Source of the DNA: Caulobacter ginsengisoli
GTDB taxonomy: Bacteria > Pseudomonadota > Alphaproteobacteria > Caulobacterales > Caulobacteraceae
Assembly: GCF_030814835.1 (NCBI RefSeq)
Contig: NZ_JAUSVS010000002.1
Location: forward strand, 806,001-870,000
Length of the DNA stretch: 64,000 nt
Reading direction: 5' to 3'
Part shown: piece after piece, positions 19,627-29,282 of the stretch
Layout: each line of letters opens with the position of its first letter
Position numbering within the stretch: position 1 is the stretch's first letter
The notes under the pieces: model-generated
What the model saw: only the letters and a program-made list of their open reading frames with translations
The model's database searches: none
What the model was told of the DNA's origin: nothing
Position numbers and translations under genes: made by a program

Positions 19627-22275
19627 CTAGAGCAGCCAGCCCCCGCTGTCGCCGGTGACATTGCCGACGATCGTCATGCGGTAGTCGGCCCGGCCGTCGC
19701 CATCGACGTCGAGGGCCAGCAGGGTGCTTCCGCCCGACAGGGTCAGGGTCAACTCGCCGGCATGGTGGGTGAAGCCGCCGACCAGGTGGAAGGCCTGGTC
19801 GCCCGCTGTCAGGCTGTCGGCGTCGATGGCCGAGAGATCGAGCTTGTCGCTCTGGGCGACGAGCAGATCGTTGACCGTGTCGGTCTCGATCGCCCCGCTG
19901 GTGTGGATCGAGGCCTGGGTGATCACGAAGGTGTCCGCCCCGGCGCCGCCGACCATGATGTCCGAGCCGGTCCCGCCGATCAGGGTGTCATTGCCGTTCA
20001 GGCCCTTGAGGACATCGTCCCCGGCCCCGCCATCGATGATGTTGTCGCCGCTGTTGCCGGTGATGGCGTTGACCAGGCTGTTGCCGGTCCCGCCGATGTT
20101 GCCGGACCCATCGAGGATCAGGTTCTCGACATTGGCCGACAGCGTGAAGGCAGCCATCGTCCGGACGGTGTCGGTTCCCTGGCCCGACAGCTCCGTCACG
20201 GTGTCGCCGGCGTCATCGACATAGTAGACGTCGTCGCCCAGGCCGCCGCTCAGGCTGTCGGCGCCGGTCCCGCCGTCCAGGCTGTCATTGCCGTCGCCGC
20301 CGGTGAGGCTGTCGACCCCGCCGCCGCCGGTCAGCTGGTCGTTGCCGGTCCCGCCATCCAGGCTGTCGTTGTCGGCGCCGCCATCGAGGATGTCGTTGCC
20401 GGAGCCGCCGGCCAGGGTGTCGTTGCCGACGCCGCCATCCAGCCGGTCGTTGTCGCCCTGGCCGTCCAGGCTGTCCGTGCCGTCGCCGCCGACCAGCTGA
20501 TCGTCGCCGATCCCGCCCAGCAGGGTGTCGTCGCCCAGCCCGCCCTTGATCAGGTCCGCGCCCGCCCCGCCGTCCAGACTGTTGTTGCCGCCATTGCCGG
20601 TCAGGGTGTTGGCCAGGCCGTTGCCGGTCCCGTTGATGTTCCCCGAGCCTTCCAGCAGTAGCTTTTCGATATTGGCGGCCAGCGTCCAGCTGACCGAGGC
20701 GTCGACCGTGTCGCTGCCTTCGCCGCCCGCTTCGATCGTGGTGTCGCCCGCGTCGTCGACCACGAAGGTGTCATCGCCCGTTCCGCCGGTCATGGCGTCC
20801 GCCCCGGTCCCGCCGTCCAGCCAGTCGCCGCCGTCATCGCCCGCCAGGACGTCGTCGCCCTGCAGGCCGTACAGGAAGTCGGCCCCGCCGCCGCCGGCCA
20901 TGGTGTCCTGGGTCCGGCTGCCGACCGCGTTGTCGACGCCGGCCGTGCCGCTGGAGACGACCGGCGTCACCGGCCGGCCGTAGACGATATAGGTTTCACC
21001 CTCACGGCCGTAGTGCCGGAGCGTCCACGGGGCGCTGACGATCAGGTCGTCATAGCCGTCGCCGTTGACATCCCCGGCGGAGGAAACGGCAAAGCCGAAC
21101 TCGGTTCCGTTTATCGGGAACTGGAGGGTCAGGCCGTTGTTGCCGTCCAGATCGGCGATGCTCAGACCGGCCGAAAAGCCACCGGCGTGGCCGAATACCA
21201 GCTGGACGGCGTTCTTGCCGCGGCTGCTGACCAGCAGGTCGTCGAAGCCGTCGCCGTCGAAATCGCCGGCCGAGGCGACAGCCCATCCGGTCACGCCACC
21301 GGCGACATCGCCCAGGATCCGGAACCCGTTCGTCCCGTCCAGGGTGTTCAGGTCGGTATCGAGCGGGAAGCCGCCGGCATGGCCGAACACCACATAGGCG
21401 GCGCCTGCATAGGTCCCCGCCGTGCTTTGCAGCGGCGCGCCGATGATCAGGTCGTCGTAACCATCGCCGTTGATGTCGCCCGCCGAGGCGACGGACCGGC
21501 CGGTGAGGCTTCCCGATGGGCCGAAAAGCCTGAAGCCGTTGGTCCCATCGAGAGCGTCGCCGAAGAACTGACCCGGCCCGACATTGGCCCCGAACACCAC
21601 ATAGGCCATGGACCCGCCCGGATCGCCGAACACGAAATCGTCGAAGCCGTCGCCGTTCATGTCACCGGCCGCGGCGACGATATTGCCGAAGCTGTAGAAG
21701 GCGGTGGGGCTGTACAGGGTCAGACCAGCCAGGTTGTCCTGGTTGGCCGCGAAGCCGCCGGCATGGCCGAACAGGACAAACTGGCGGTTGGCGGCCGCCA
21801 CGACGACATCGTCGAAGCCGTCGCCGTTGAAGTCGCCGGTCGCGATCGACTTGCCGAAACTGTTGTCGGGGAAGGTGTTCTCGATGCGGAAGCCATTGCT
21901 CCCGTCCAACGTTGTCACATCGAGCTGGCTTGCAAATGCGCCGGCGTGTCCGAACACGACCCAGGCAAGGCCATTGTCCTGGTACGGCGTGCTGAGGATC
22001 AGGTCGTCATAGCCATCGCCATTGATGTCGCCGACACCCGCGGCCGAGTAGGCGTTGGCGCCCGTGATGGTGAAGCTGCCGGCGCCCCCGCCCAGAACCA
22101 CGTAGGCGCCCGGGCTCGAGGTTTTCGTGCCGACGACGAAGTCGTCGAAGCCGTCGCCGTTGATGTCGCCCAGCGAGGCGAGGTCCCAGCCCGAATAGCT
22201 ATAGGTCTGGTCGGGCGCCGCCTCGGTTACGATAGCCGAGCCATCCAAGACGATTGTTGTCGGAAAACCAGGCAT
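19627..22275 (-). CDS. FG-GAP propeller plus RTX secreted protein (copy 3)
   Basis: The 882-residue protein is a close paralogue of the next gene downstream. FG-GAP repeats fill the first 420 residues ([34 protein letters not shown]), then RTX repeats, then a tail ending TGDSGGWLL. The RTX half is nearly the same module order as in copies 2 and 4 ([22 protein letters not shown]). The ATG at 22275 has GAGGGAGGG upstream. It diverges from the winged-helix regulator at 22500 over 224 bases that hold the conserved motif. Probably a secreted surface or matrix protein; export system not seen here. Confidence 0.88.
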   Translation of the reverse strand: MPGFPTTIVLDGSAIVTEAAPDQTYSYSGWDLASLGDINGDGFDDFVVGTKTSSPGAYVVLGGGAGSFTITGANAYSAAGVGDINGDGYDDLILSTPYQDNGLAWVVFGHAGAFASQLDVTTLDGSNGFRIENTFPDNSFGKSIATGDFNGDGFDDVVVAAANRQFVLFGHAGGFAANQDNLAGLTLYSPTAFYSFGNIVAAAGDMNGDGFDDFVFGDPGGSMAYVVFGANVGPGQFFGDALDGTNGFRLFGPSGSLTGRSVASAGDINGDGYDDLIIGAPLQSTAGTYAGAAYVVFGHAGGFPLDTDLNTLDGTNGFRILGDVAGGVTGWAVASAGDFDGDGFDDLLVSSRGKNAVQLVFGHAGGFSAGLSIADLDGNNGLTLQFPINGTEFGFAVSSAGDVNGDGYDDLIVSAPWTLRHYGREGETYIVYGRPVTPVVSSGTAGVDNAVGSRTQDTMAGGGGADFLYGLQGDDVLAGDDGGDWLDGGTGADAMTGGTGDDTFVVDDAGDTTIEAGGEGSDTVDASVSWTLAANIEKLLLEGSGNINGTGNGLANTLTGNGGNNSLDGGAGADLIKGGLGDDTLLGGIGDDQLVGGDGTDSLDGQGDNDRLDGGVGNDTLAGGSGNDILDGGADNDSLDGGTGNDQLTGGGGVDSLTGGDGNDSLDGGTGADSLSGGLGDDVYYVDDAGDTVTELSGQGTDTVRTMAAFTLSANVENLILDGSGNIGGTGNSLVNAITGNSGDNIIDGGAGDDVLKGLNGNDTLIGGTGSDIMVGGAGADTFVITQASIHTSGAIETDTVNDLLVAQSDKLDLSAIDADSLTAGDQAFHLVGGFTHHAGELTLTLSGGSTLLALDVDGDGRADYRMTIVGNVTGDSGGWLL

Positions 22276-22336
22276 CGCCGCCCTCCCTCGCGGACCGCCC
22301 GCCCGCGCCGCGGCGTTAGATCAGCGGTTCAATCCC

Positions 22337-22363
22337 CCGGGCAGGGAAAAAAATTGGCACAAT
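22337..22363 (-). promoter_or_regulatory. Conserved upstream motif of the RTX gene at 19627 (copy B)
   Basis: This is the second identical copy of the 27-base block seen at 19577. It sits 62 bases before the RTX start and about 137 bases before the divergent regulator start at 22500, so a protein bound here could control both. The flanks on the RTX side are also alike (CCGCCCGCCCG and GCGTTAGA). The block itself is A/T-rich compared with the surroundings. Confidence 0.55.
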
Positions 22364-22499
22364 TCCTGGGATGGGTAGGATGAAGTGCTGGGCATGACGG
22401 CGTCGCGGGGGCGCCGGCTCCGATCGCGAACGGTCGGACTCGCGGAGGGATTTCAGCCTGCCAGACCCCACCCCCTATCCAGCGGCCGATCTCGGCGCG

Positions 22500-23417
22500 A
22501 TGGTCTTTGCGATGAGCAGGTCCGAGGAGCTGGCCGGGCTGCAGGCGCATCCGGACTTCGCCGCCGCGGCCCGCCGCACCTGCGACAGCTGGGCCCAGCC
22601 GGCCGGGGATCCGCGCCTGGGCCAGATTCTCAAGGACGTCGGCATCTTCATGGCCGCCCTGTGGACGGTGCAGCTCGAGGCTGAGCCCGAGGGCCTGACC
22701 CATACCAGCCTGGCCAGGGTCATGGCCGCCTGGGGCGTCGCCAGCCGGGGCCGGATCGGGCCGATGCTGATCTATCTGCAGTTCCGCAAGATGATCGCGC
22801 CGGCCCCGTCGCCCGACGGCCGGGTCCAGCGCTATGCGCCGACGCCGGCGCTGCGCGAGCTTCTGACCAACTGGTTCAGGCTGCAGCTCGAGGCCTGCCT
22901 GCCGGCCTGGCCCGCCACTGCCGCGGTCCTGACCGTCTGGAACCAGCCGGGGATGCCGGAACGGCTGATCGCCGCCCATGGCCGTTTCCTGCTGGGTTCG
23001 CATCTGGCGCTGCTCCAGGCGCCGAACGCGCCGCCGACCGAGCGCAGGCTGGACGTCTTCTCGCATCGGCGGTCAGGCCTGGCGGTGCTGGGCCAGATCC
23101 TGGTCGACGCGAGCTCCGAAGGCGGGGACTTCCCGGCGCCGGGACCGGTGCGGCTGTCGGACCGGTCGCTGGCGCGGCGGGCCGACATCTCGCGCGGCCA
23201 GGCCCAGGCCATCCTCCGGGCGGGCGAGCAGGCCGGCTTCCTGCTGCGCGACCGCGAAGGCCTGACGACCCTGTCGCCCGACCTGATCCTGCAGGTGCGC
23301 AACTTCCTGCCGATCTACTGGATGGGCCTGGCCTGGGCGGCCGAGCAGGCGCTAGAGCAGCCAGCCGCCGCTGTCGAGATGGACATCGCCGGTGATCTTC
23401 ATCCGGTAGTCGGCTGA
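22500..23417 (+). CDS. Winged-helix regulator-like protein, paralogue of the gene at 26169
   Basis: The 305-residue soluble protein is clearly related to the protein at 26169-27089. Shared stretches include [15 protein letters not shown] (versus GVSSRGRAASILIYL) and [13 protein letters not shown] (versus ISLDVFSHRNGGM). Both have a late helix-turn-helix-like segment, here [20 protein letters not shown]. This suggests two DNA-binding winged helices around a helical core. I do not recognise a named family. The start at ATG 22500 is the first ATG in frame, and the frame is open further upstream. The last 66 bases overlap the 3' end of the converging RTX gene, so the C-terminal 21 residues are antisense to that gene's secretion tail. 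Confidence 0.7.
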   Translation: MVFAMSRSEELAGLQAHPDFAAAARRTCDSWAQPAGDPRLGQILKDVGIFMAALWTVQLEAEPEGLTHTSLARVMAAWGVASRGRIGPMLIYLQFRKMIAPAPSPDGRVQRYAPTPALRELLTNWFRLQLEACLPAWPATAAVLTVWNQPGMPERLIAAHGRFLLGSHLALLQAPNAPPTERRLDVFSHRRSGLAVLGQILVDASSEGGDFPAPGPVRLSDRSLARRADISRGQAQAILRAGEQAGFLLRDREGLTTLSPDLILQVRNFLPIYWMGLAWAAEQALEQPAAAVEMDIAGDLHPVVG

Positions 23418-26099
23418 GCCGTCGCCATCGACGTCGAGCGAGAGCAGGGTGATCCCGCCCGAGACGTTCAGCGTCATCTCGCCGGCATGGTGGCTGAAAC
23501 TTCCGACCAGATGGAAGGCGTCGTCCGCGCCGGTCGAGCTGTCGGCGTCGATGGCCGACAGGTCGAGTTTGTCGCCCTGGACCAGGATCAGATCGTTGAC
23601 CGTGTCGACCTCGACCGCGCCGCCCAGATGGCTCTGGATCACCGACGCCTGCCGCACCACGAAGGTGTCGGCCCCCGCACCGCCGACCAGGATGTCCGAG
23701 CCCGTCCCGCCGATCAGGACGTCATTGCCGTTCATTCCCTTCAGCACGTCGTCGCCGGCCTGGCCGTCGAGGGTGTTGGCGCCGGTGTTGCCGGTGATGG
23801 CGTTGACCGCGCCGTTGCCCGTTCCGTCGATATTGCCGGTTCCATCGAGGACCAGGTTCTCGAGGTTGGCGCCCATGACCCAGCCGATGCTGGCCCGGAT
23901 CATGTCGGTCCCCTGGCCGGCCAGTTCCACCGTCGTGTCGCCCGCGTCGTCGACAGAGTAGGTGTCGTCGCCCAGGCCCCCGGTCATGGCGTCTCCGCCC
24001 GTGCCGCCGTCCAGGACGTCGTTGCCGTCGCCGCCGGTCAGGGAGTCGATCCCGCCGCCGCCGTTGAGCTGGTCGTTACCCGTGCCGCCGTCCAGGCCGT
24101 CATTGTCGCCGCCGCCGTCGAGGATGTCGTTACCCGCGCCGCCGGCCAGGATGTCGTTGCCGATCCCGCCGTCCAGCCGGTCGTTGTCGCCCTGGCCGTC
24201 CAGGCTGTCGGTCCCATCGCCGCCCAGCAGCTGGTCGTCGCCGATCCCGCCCAGCAGGGTGTCGTCGCCCAGCCCGCCCTTGATCAGGTCCGCCCCGGCC
24301 CCGCCATCCAGCGTGTTGCTCCCGGCGTTGCCGGTCATGACGTTGGCGGCGGTGTTGCCGGTCCCGTCGATATCGCCCGAGCCGTCGAGGATCAGCTTCT
24401 CGATGTTGGCGGCCAGGGTCCAGTCTATGGTCGTATACACGACGTCGCTGCCCTCGCCGCCGGCCTCCACCGTGGTGTCGCCAATGTCGTCGACATAGTA
24501 GCTGTCGTCGCCGGCCCCGCCGGTCATGGCGTCGGCCCCGGTCCCACCATCCAGCAGGTCGCCGCCGTCGTCGCCGGACAGGGTGTCGGCGCCCACCAGG
24601 CCGTAGAGGATGTCGGCCCCGCCGCCCCCGTCCAGGATGTCGTCGCCCGGCGCGCCGGTCAGGGTGTTGTCGCCGCTGTCGCCGTCGAACACCTGGGTCG
24701 TCCAGCGGCCGTAGATGACGTAGCTCTTGCCGCCGCCGGAAACCAGGATGTCATCCAGGCCGTCATGGTTGACATCGCCCGCGCCGCTGACGCTCGGGCC
24801 GGATAGGGTGACCCCTATGTTGTTGATGCGGAAGCCGTCCAGCGCGCCCAGGCCAGCCATGTTCAGGGTGGTCCCGGCCAGGTCGGGCCCGCCGAAAATC
24901 ACATAGGCGGCGCCGGAGCCAGGGAAGCCGGCCGGCGCGGCGACGATGACGTCGTCGTAGCCATCGCCGTTGACGTCGCCCAGACCCGCGACCGAGGTCC
25001 CGAACCTGGAGCTGCCGCCGCCGCTGTTGTCGCCCACCAGCCGCATCCAGCGGCTGTCCGGGACGCCGGTCGTCAGATCGATGTCGCCGCTGGCCCCGCC
25101 GAAGACGACGTAGGCCTCGCCAAAGGAACCTTTGGCCCAGCTGCCTACGATAATGTCGTCGAAGCCATCGCCGTTGACATCGCCCGCCGAGGCCCAGGTC
25201 GGCACGATCGGCCCGTGAATATGCATCCCCCTGGAGGGGTCGACATGGTCGATGTCGAACGAGGTCCAGCCGCTGGCGGCGGCGTCGCCATAGATCACAT
25301 AGGCGTCGTAGTTGTTGACGCCCACCAGCAGGTCGGCGATCCCGTCGCCGTTGAAGTCACCGGCCGCCGACAGGTGCTGGCCCAGGTTCGGCTGGGCGGC
25401 GGTCCCGGTGATGGTGAATCCGCCGCCGATGACCGTTTCGCTGGAGAGGGCGTAGCCGGGCCTGCCGAAATAGACCTCGACCCGACCATTGACGTTGGGA
25501 TGGTTAGGGTCGAACCCGGCATAGGGATGCACGTAGTCGGCCATCACCACATCGTCGAAGCCGTCGCCGTTCAGGTCGACGGCGGCGACCAGGGCGCCGG
25601 CATGGCCGGAGGTTGTAGGACCGTTCAGGCGGAAGGCCTGCTCCTGGTTGGGGTTGTCGGCCCACTCCACGGCCGAAAATCCGCTCTGGCGGCCCAGCAC
25701 CACGAAGACGGAGCCGGCGTCCGTAGTCCCCGGGTCGGCGTTGGGGTTCCCAACCAGCACGTCGGCCAGGCCGTCGCCGTTGAAGTCTCCCCCCGTGACG
25801 GAAAAGCCGGCGCGGCCGTTCAACGTCGTGCCACGGACCTCGAACCCATTGGTTCCGTCCAGGGCGGACAGGTTCAGTGTGGCCGGTAGGCCCGAGGCGT
25901 TGCCGAACACCACAAAGACGCCGCCGACATGGTAGTAGAGGTCCGGCGCGCCGACGACGAAATCGTCGAAGCCGTCGCCGTTGATGTCGCCGATGCGGGC
26001 CAGGCTGAATCCCGCGCTGGCGGTGGGGTTGGCGGTCAGCACCGAGCCGTCGGCCGAGTCCAGGCTGGCGACATCGAGAACGGCGGGGAAATTGGACAT
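23352..26099 (-). CDS. FG-GAP propeller plus RTX secreted protein (copy 4)
   Basis: The 915-residue protein has the same plan as copies 2 and 3: FG-GAP repeats up to about residue 470 ([32 protein letters not shown]), RTX repeats to about 830, and a tail [20 protein letters not shown] to HLDSGGWLL. Its propeller half is more divergent than the RTX half, which suggests the RTX module is being shared or homogenised between copies. The ATG at 26099 follows the regulator gene at 26169 by 69 bases on the same strand, so both may be co-transcribed. Its 3' end overlaps the converging regulator at 22500. Confidence 0.88.
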   Translation of the reverse strand: MSNFPAVLDVASLDSADGSVLTANPTASAGFSLARIGDINGDGFDDFVVGAPDLYYHVGGVFVVFGNASGLPATLNLSALDGTNGFEVRGTTLNGRAGFSVTGGDFNGDGLADVLVGNPNADPGTTDAGSVFVVLGRQSGFSAVEWADNPNQEQAFRLNGPTTSGHAGALVAAVDLNGDGFDDVVMADYVHPYAGFDPNHPNVNGRVEVYFGRPGYALSSETVIGGGFTITGTAAQPNLGQHLSAAGDFNGDGIADLLVGVNNYDAYVIYGDAAASGWTSFDIDHVDPSRGMHIHGPIVPTWASAGDVNGDGFDDIIVGSWAKGSFGEAYVVFGGASGDIDLTTGVPDSRWMRLVGDNSGGGSSRFGTSVAGLGDVNGDGYDDVIVAAPAGFPGSGAAYVIFGGPDLAGTTLNMAGLGALDGFRINNIGVTLSGPSVSGAGDVNHDGLDDILVSGGGKSYVIYGRWTTQVFDGDSGDNTLTGAPGDDILDGGGGADILYGLVGADTLSGDDGGDLLDGGTGADAMTGGAGDDSYYVDDIGDTTVEAGGEGSDVVYTTIDWTLAANIEKLILDGSGDIDGTGNTAANVMTGNAGSNTLDGGAGADLIKGGLGDDTLLGGIGDDQLLGGDGTDSLDGQGDNDRLDGGIGNDILAGGAGNDILDGGGDNDGLDGGTGNDQLNGGGGIDSLTGGDGNDVLDGGTGGDAMTGGLGDDTYSVDDAGDTTVELAGQGTDMIRASIGWVMGANLENLVLDGTGNIDGTGNGAVNAITGNTGANTLDGQAGDDVLKGMNGNDVLIGGTGSDILVGGAGADTFVVRQASVIQSHLGGAVEVDTVNDLILVQGDKLDLSAIDADSSTGADDAFHLVGSFSHHAGEMTLNVSGGITLLSLDVDGDGSADYRMKITGDVHLDSGGWLL

Positions 26100-26168
26100 G
26101 ACGGCTCTCCGGGGCGGACGCGGTCCCCTTAAAGAGCCGATCGGCGCGCGGCCGATCAGTGGAAATTT

Positions 26169-27089
26169 TTAGCAGACCTGTGGCCCGGCCTCGGCCAGCA
26201 CCCGTCGCGCGTTCCAGGCGAACATCCGCACGTTGCCGGCGCAGAAGAAGCGGACATTGTAGGCCAGGGTCGGGGTGATGGTCGCCTCGCCCTCGGCCAG
26301 GTCGGCCAGGAGGCCCAGCTTCTCGGCGGCCTGCAGCTGGTGGCGGACATGGGCGCGCGAACTGGCGCTGAGCCTGGCCAGGCGGCTGACGCTGAAGCGG
26401 ACCCGCCCCGCCGCGGGGAATGTGTCGCCGGAAGACGTCTCGGCGTTCTGCAGCAGGCCGGCCAGGATCATCATGCCGCCATTGCGATGCGAGAAGACGT
26501 CCAGTGAGATTTCCGGCGCCGAGAGATGCTCGAGCACCGCCACCACCTGCTCGCCGTGGCGGTGCGCCCACGCGCGCGCCAGACCTGGCTCGTCGAAGCG
26601 CGCGCAGAGCCGGGCGATGTCGGCGTCGAGGGCGGCGGCCCAGGCCAGTTCACGCCGGATACGGCCGAAATAGGCGGCGATGAGCTTGGCGGTCGGCGCG
26701 AACCGCCGAACGCCGGCGCCCTCGCCCGCGCCCTGGTCCGGTTCGATATAGCCGATGAAACGCAGATAGATCAGGATCGAGGCGGCGCGGCCCCGGCTGG
26801 AGACGCCGGTGGCGGTCAGCAGGGCTTCGAGTCGCGGGCGGGTCAACCCGCCCGGCTCGCCATCCAGATAGAAGGTCAGTATGGCGCCAACGACCCGGCC
26901 CACATCGCGCAGCAGGCCGATATCGCCGGTGTCGGCCATGTCGCGCGGCAGCCAGCAACTGACCGCCTGGCGCACGGCCTGGTCAAAGCCCGGCAGCGCC
27001 ATGACCCTGGCCACTTCCCGCCTGTCCAGAACCGCCGCCGCCTCGGCCGCCCCCGGATTTTCACCAACCGCCCGCATCGCCCTACCCAT
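26169..27089 (-). CDS. Winged-helix regulator-like protein upstream of RTX copy 4
   Basis: The 306-residue protein is the second member of the family seen at 22500. Matching blocks are GVSSRGRAASILIYLRFIGY, SLDVFSHRNGG and the helix-turn-helix-like SRLARLSASSRAHVRHQLQA followed by AEKLGLL. No signal peptide or membrane segment is present. It lies directly upstream of an RTX gene on the same strand, while its paralogue diverges from another RTX gene. This is good positional evidence that the family controls RTX expression, but it is inference. Start ATG 27089; an ATG at 27077 is an alternative. Confidence 0.7.
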   Translation of the reverse strand: MGRAMRAVGENPGAAEAAAVLDRREVARVMALPGFDQAVRQAVSCWLPRDMADTGDIGLLRDVGRVVGAILTFYLDGEPGGLTRPRLEALLTATGVSSRGRAASILIYLRFIGYIEPDQGAGEGAGVRRFAPTAKLIAAYFGRIRRELAWAAALDADIARLCARFDEPGLARAWAHRHGEQVVAVLEHLSAPEISLDVFSHRNGGMMILAGLLQNAETSSGDTFPAAGRVRFSVSRLARLSASSRAHVRHQLQAAEKLGLLADLAEGEATITPTLAYNVRFFCAGNVRMFAWNARRVLAEAGPQVC

Positions 27090-27164
27090 ACTGGGTAAGT
27101 CTGTAGCGCCACCGGCCCCGCAGCGCCACGCCGTCGGTTCCCGCTGTGGGGAATCGCGCCCAAC

Positions 27165-27196
27165 GAAAAACGCCCCGCGGTCTCCCGCGGGGCGTT
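27165..27196 (-). terminator. Rho-independent terminator of the RcnB-like gene
   Basis: On the minus strand an 11-bp GC-rich stem (ACGCCCCGCGG, 27170-27180, paired with 27185-27195) is followed by a T-run (seen as AAAAA at 27166-27170). It lies just downstream of the RcnB-like gene that ends at 27218 and separates it from the regulator at 27089. Confidence 0.85.
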
Positions 27197-27217
27197 CATT
27201 TCGGACTGGAACGGCGT

Positions 27218-27721
27218 CTAGTAGCCGTAGCCGCCGTTGCTGTTGGCGATGACCTCGTAGATCAGGCCCGTGGCGATGGCGGCCAGCAGATAGTCGTTGC
27301 CGACCCGGTACCAGTAGTAGCCGCGGGGCGGCGGGCGCAGGCGATAGCGGCCGTAGTCGTAGACCACGTAGCCGCGGCTGCGATACGAGCCCGGCAGGTA
27401 GGCGCCGCGACGCCAGGCGTAGTAGCCCGGGCGATAGCCAGGGCGGCCGTAGTAGCTGGCCGGCGGCGGGCCATAGGCCCAGCGGCCGTTGTAGTAGTAG
27501 CCGTTATGACGCTGACGGTCCCAACGGCGGTCGTCGCGACGGTCGTCACGACGGTCGTCGCGGCGATCCCAGCGGCGGTCATCCCGGCGATCATCGCGAC
27601 GGTCGTCCCGGCGATCGTCACGGCGGTCCCAGCGCGACTGGGCGTTGGCGTCGGTGGCCGCGACCACCATGGGCCCCGCCACGCAGGCGATGCTGGCAAT
27701 GGCCATAATCAGACGTTTCAT
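27218..27721 (-). CDS. RcnB-like periplasmic protein with Arg-Asp repeats
   Basis: The 167-residue protein begins with a signal peptide (MKRLIMAIASIACVAGPMVV, cleavage after DANA). A highly repetitive charged stretch of RDDR units with two interspersed WDRR follows (about 30-66). The C-terminal domain is Tyr/Pro/Gly-rich with YRLRPPPRGYYWYRVGNDYL and LAAIATGLIYEVI, the hallmark of the RcnB (nickel/cobalt homeostasis) family. The ATG at 27721 has a perfect AGGAGG upstream; a longer frame to 27760 lacks this. In relatives the role is poorly known; metal efflux modulation is established only for enterobacterial RcnB. Confidence 0.82.
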   Translation of the reverse strand: MKRLIMAIASIACVAGPMVVAATDANAQSRWDRRDDRRDDRRDDRRDDRRWDRRDDRRDDRRDDRRWDRQRHNGYYYNGRWAYGPPPASYYGRPGYRPGYYAWRRGAYLPGSYRSRGYVVYDYGRYRLRPPPRGYYWYRVGNDYLLAAIATGLIYEVIANSNGGYGY

Positions 27722-28110
27722 GAGCACGTCCTCCTGTTTACAGCGGCCGATCCCAGCCAAGAGCCGGCCGTCAGATGATCCCTCGACAGGCCTTCATGGT
27801 GAATCGCCGGGCCTGAACCCAATCTGAACGCCCCGGTCAGGATGGGTGTTCCGCAGGTCCCCCTTAACAATCAGAGACTCCCAACCCCCGCCGCTAACCC
27901 CTCGTTACGGGCTTCGTAACCGCCCGGTAGCACCGGTGAATCAACCCTGACCGAAACCTAGCCTGAATGCTAAACCGCGACAAAATATAGCGTTTTTCAG
28001 GTGCGTTTTTCTTCTGGACCCCTATTCGATTAACCCTGCTTTCATGCCTGGAGCTCTTTCATCGTCTCATGACGAACGCCCAGAACGGGCGCCCAAAGGG
28101 GATTACGGTC
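27722..28110. promoter_or_regulatory. Divergent intergenic region, 389 bases
   Basis: This gap lies between the divergent RcnB-like and Sel1-like genes. No gene is convincing in it. The part from 27940 to 28040 is unusually A/T-rich for this DNA. GCTAAACC at 27969-27976 resembles the -10 element of Caulobacter housekeeping promoters, with CTGACCG 15 bases upstream as a weak -35 match, pointing to the plus-strand gene. The promoter call is low confidence. Confidence 0.35.
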
Positions 28111-28389
28111 ATGTCGATGGTTATGGAAATGGAGGCCGCCGCGCCTCCGATGCCGCTGCCGGGGCCCGATACGTCGGGCGATGAGCTGTTCCGCATGGGA
28201 CTGCTGTATTCGACCGGTCAGGGCGGGGCGCCGCTGGACTATGTCTCGGCCCACATGCTGTTCAACCTGGCGGCCATGCGCGGCTCTCTCGAGGCCCGTA
28301 TCTACCGCAAGGAAATCAGCCAGGAGATGGCGTCGGAAGACGTCGCCGAAGCCCAGCGCGCCGCCCGCGAGTGGCTGGCCCGCGCTTAA
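28111..28389 (+). CDS. Small Sel1-repeat-like protein
   Basis: The 92-residue protein contains one Sel1/TPR-like helical pair: DELFRMGLLYSTGQGGAPLD, then YVSAHMLFNLAAMRGSLEAR. A helical tail (EDVAEAQRAAREWLAR) follows. The ATG at 28111 is chosen because AAAGGGG lies 9 bases upstream; an ATG at 28069 has no such site. It is cytosolic with no signal peptide. Such single-repeat proteins often serve as adaptors, but no function is known here. It converges on hfsD with a 12-base gap. Confidence 0.75.
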   Translation: MSMVMEMEAAAPPMPLPGPDTSGDELFRMGLLYSTGQGGAPLDYVSAHMLFNLAAMRGSLEARIYRKEISQEMASEDVAEAQRAAREWLARA

Positions 28390-28401
28390 GGCGCCGCCAG
28401 C

Positions 28402-29187
28402 CTACTGGCTGACGCCGTTGATGGCGTAGCTGAACTGCAGGGGCAGCAGGTCGCGGAACTGCTGCATATAGACCCCCACCTGGGCCACGCCGGTGCGCGG
28501 CACGACGATCACGTCGAACCGCCGCAGGGGCACCAGGTCCCGTCCCGCCGGGTTCTTCATCACCTGATCCAGATCGACCGTCCGGGCCATGGCCGTTCCG
28601 CCGGGGCCGCGGCGGATCACCACGATCTTGTGGGTCCGGGCGCTGGATTTGAAGCCGCCGGCCAGCGCGATGGCCTGCAGGGCGTTGATGTCGCCGGGCA
28701 TGTCATAGACCCCCGACTTGTCGACCTCGCCCATCACGAACACCTTCAGGGGCTGGGCGGTCTTGACCGCCACCGACACCTGCGGCCGGCGCAGCTGGGT
28801 CGCATAGGCGGCGGTCAGGGCGTCCTGCAGCTGGGGAATGGTGCGGTCGGCGGCCATCACCGGCTGGATGAGGGGCAGGGAGACGCGGCCGTCCGGCTGC
28901 ACCGTCACCGTCTTGTTGAGTTCCGGGGCGGAGGGGACAGTGATGTCCAGCTCATCGCCCGGATAGAGGCGGTATTCCGGCTCCGAGTCGCTCCAATCGG
29001 CGTAGCCGATATTGGCGAAGGCGCCGGGCGCGTCGCGCTCGGGTTCAGGCGCCGGGGCGGCCGTCGAAGCGGGGGGAGGGGACTGGCCCTCGCGATAGCC
29101 CGGCCAGCGCAGGTTGCCCGCCTGCGCGCTGGCGGCGACGGCGCAGGTCGCCAGCAGCGTGACCATCAGGCGGGAACGAGGGCTCAT
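28402..29187 (-). CDS. hfsD: Holdfast polysaccharide export protein HfsD (Wza-like)
   Basis: HfsD forms the outer-membrane export channel for the holdfast adhesin. The 261-residue protein has a signal peptide (MVTLLATCAVAASAQA) and a polysaccharide biosynthesis/export (PES) domain starting YRLYPGDELDITVPSAPELN. SLBB-like strands follow (KVFVMGEVDKSGVYDMPGDI, ALQAIALAGGF). The tail GVYMQQFRDLLPLQFSYAIN is amphipathic. The signal peptide ends in Ala rather than a lipobox Cys, so it may not be a lipoprotein. ATG 29187 is used; a TTG at 29196 is in frame. It diverges from hfsA, as in the hfsDAB arrangement of Caulobacter. Confidence 0.88.
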   Translation of the reverse strand: MSPRSRLMVTLLATCAVAASAQAGNLRWPGYREGQSPPPASTAAPAPEPERDAPGAFANIGYADWSDSEPEYRLYPGDELDITVPSAPELNKTVTVQPDGRVSLPLIQPVMAADRTIPQLQDALTAAYATQLRRPQVSVAVKTAQPLKVFVMGEVDKSGVYDMPGDINALQAIALAGGFKSSARTHKIVVIRRGPGGTAMARTVDLDQVMKNPAGRDLVPLRRFDVIVVPRTGVAQVGVYMQQFRDLLPLQFSYAINGVSQ

Positions 29188-29282
29188 GGTGTCCAACCGT
29201 TAACGAGAATGGGTAACGGAGCGTTAATGACGCGCGGCCAGGGTGGCTGAGACTAGAAGAGTCTTGGATTCGCCGACACCCG
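29188..29282. promoter_or_regulatory. Divergent control region of hfsD and hfsABC
   Basis: The 95 bases between the two divergent holdfast operons must contain both promoters. Short related sequences GTTAACG, GGTAACGG and GCGTTAATG recur between 29198 and 29230 and could be operator half-sites. No sigma box is certain. Confidence 0.45.

Noticed and set aside
22337-22363. Possible sigma-54 promoter in the TTGGCAC part of the conserved motif
   Set aside because: The GG at -24 is present but no GC at the required 10-base distance follows, in either copy.
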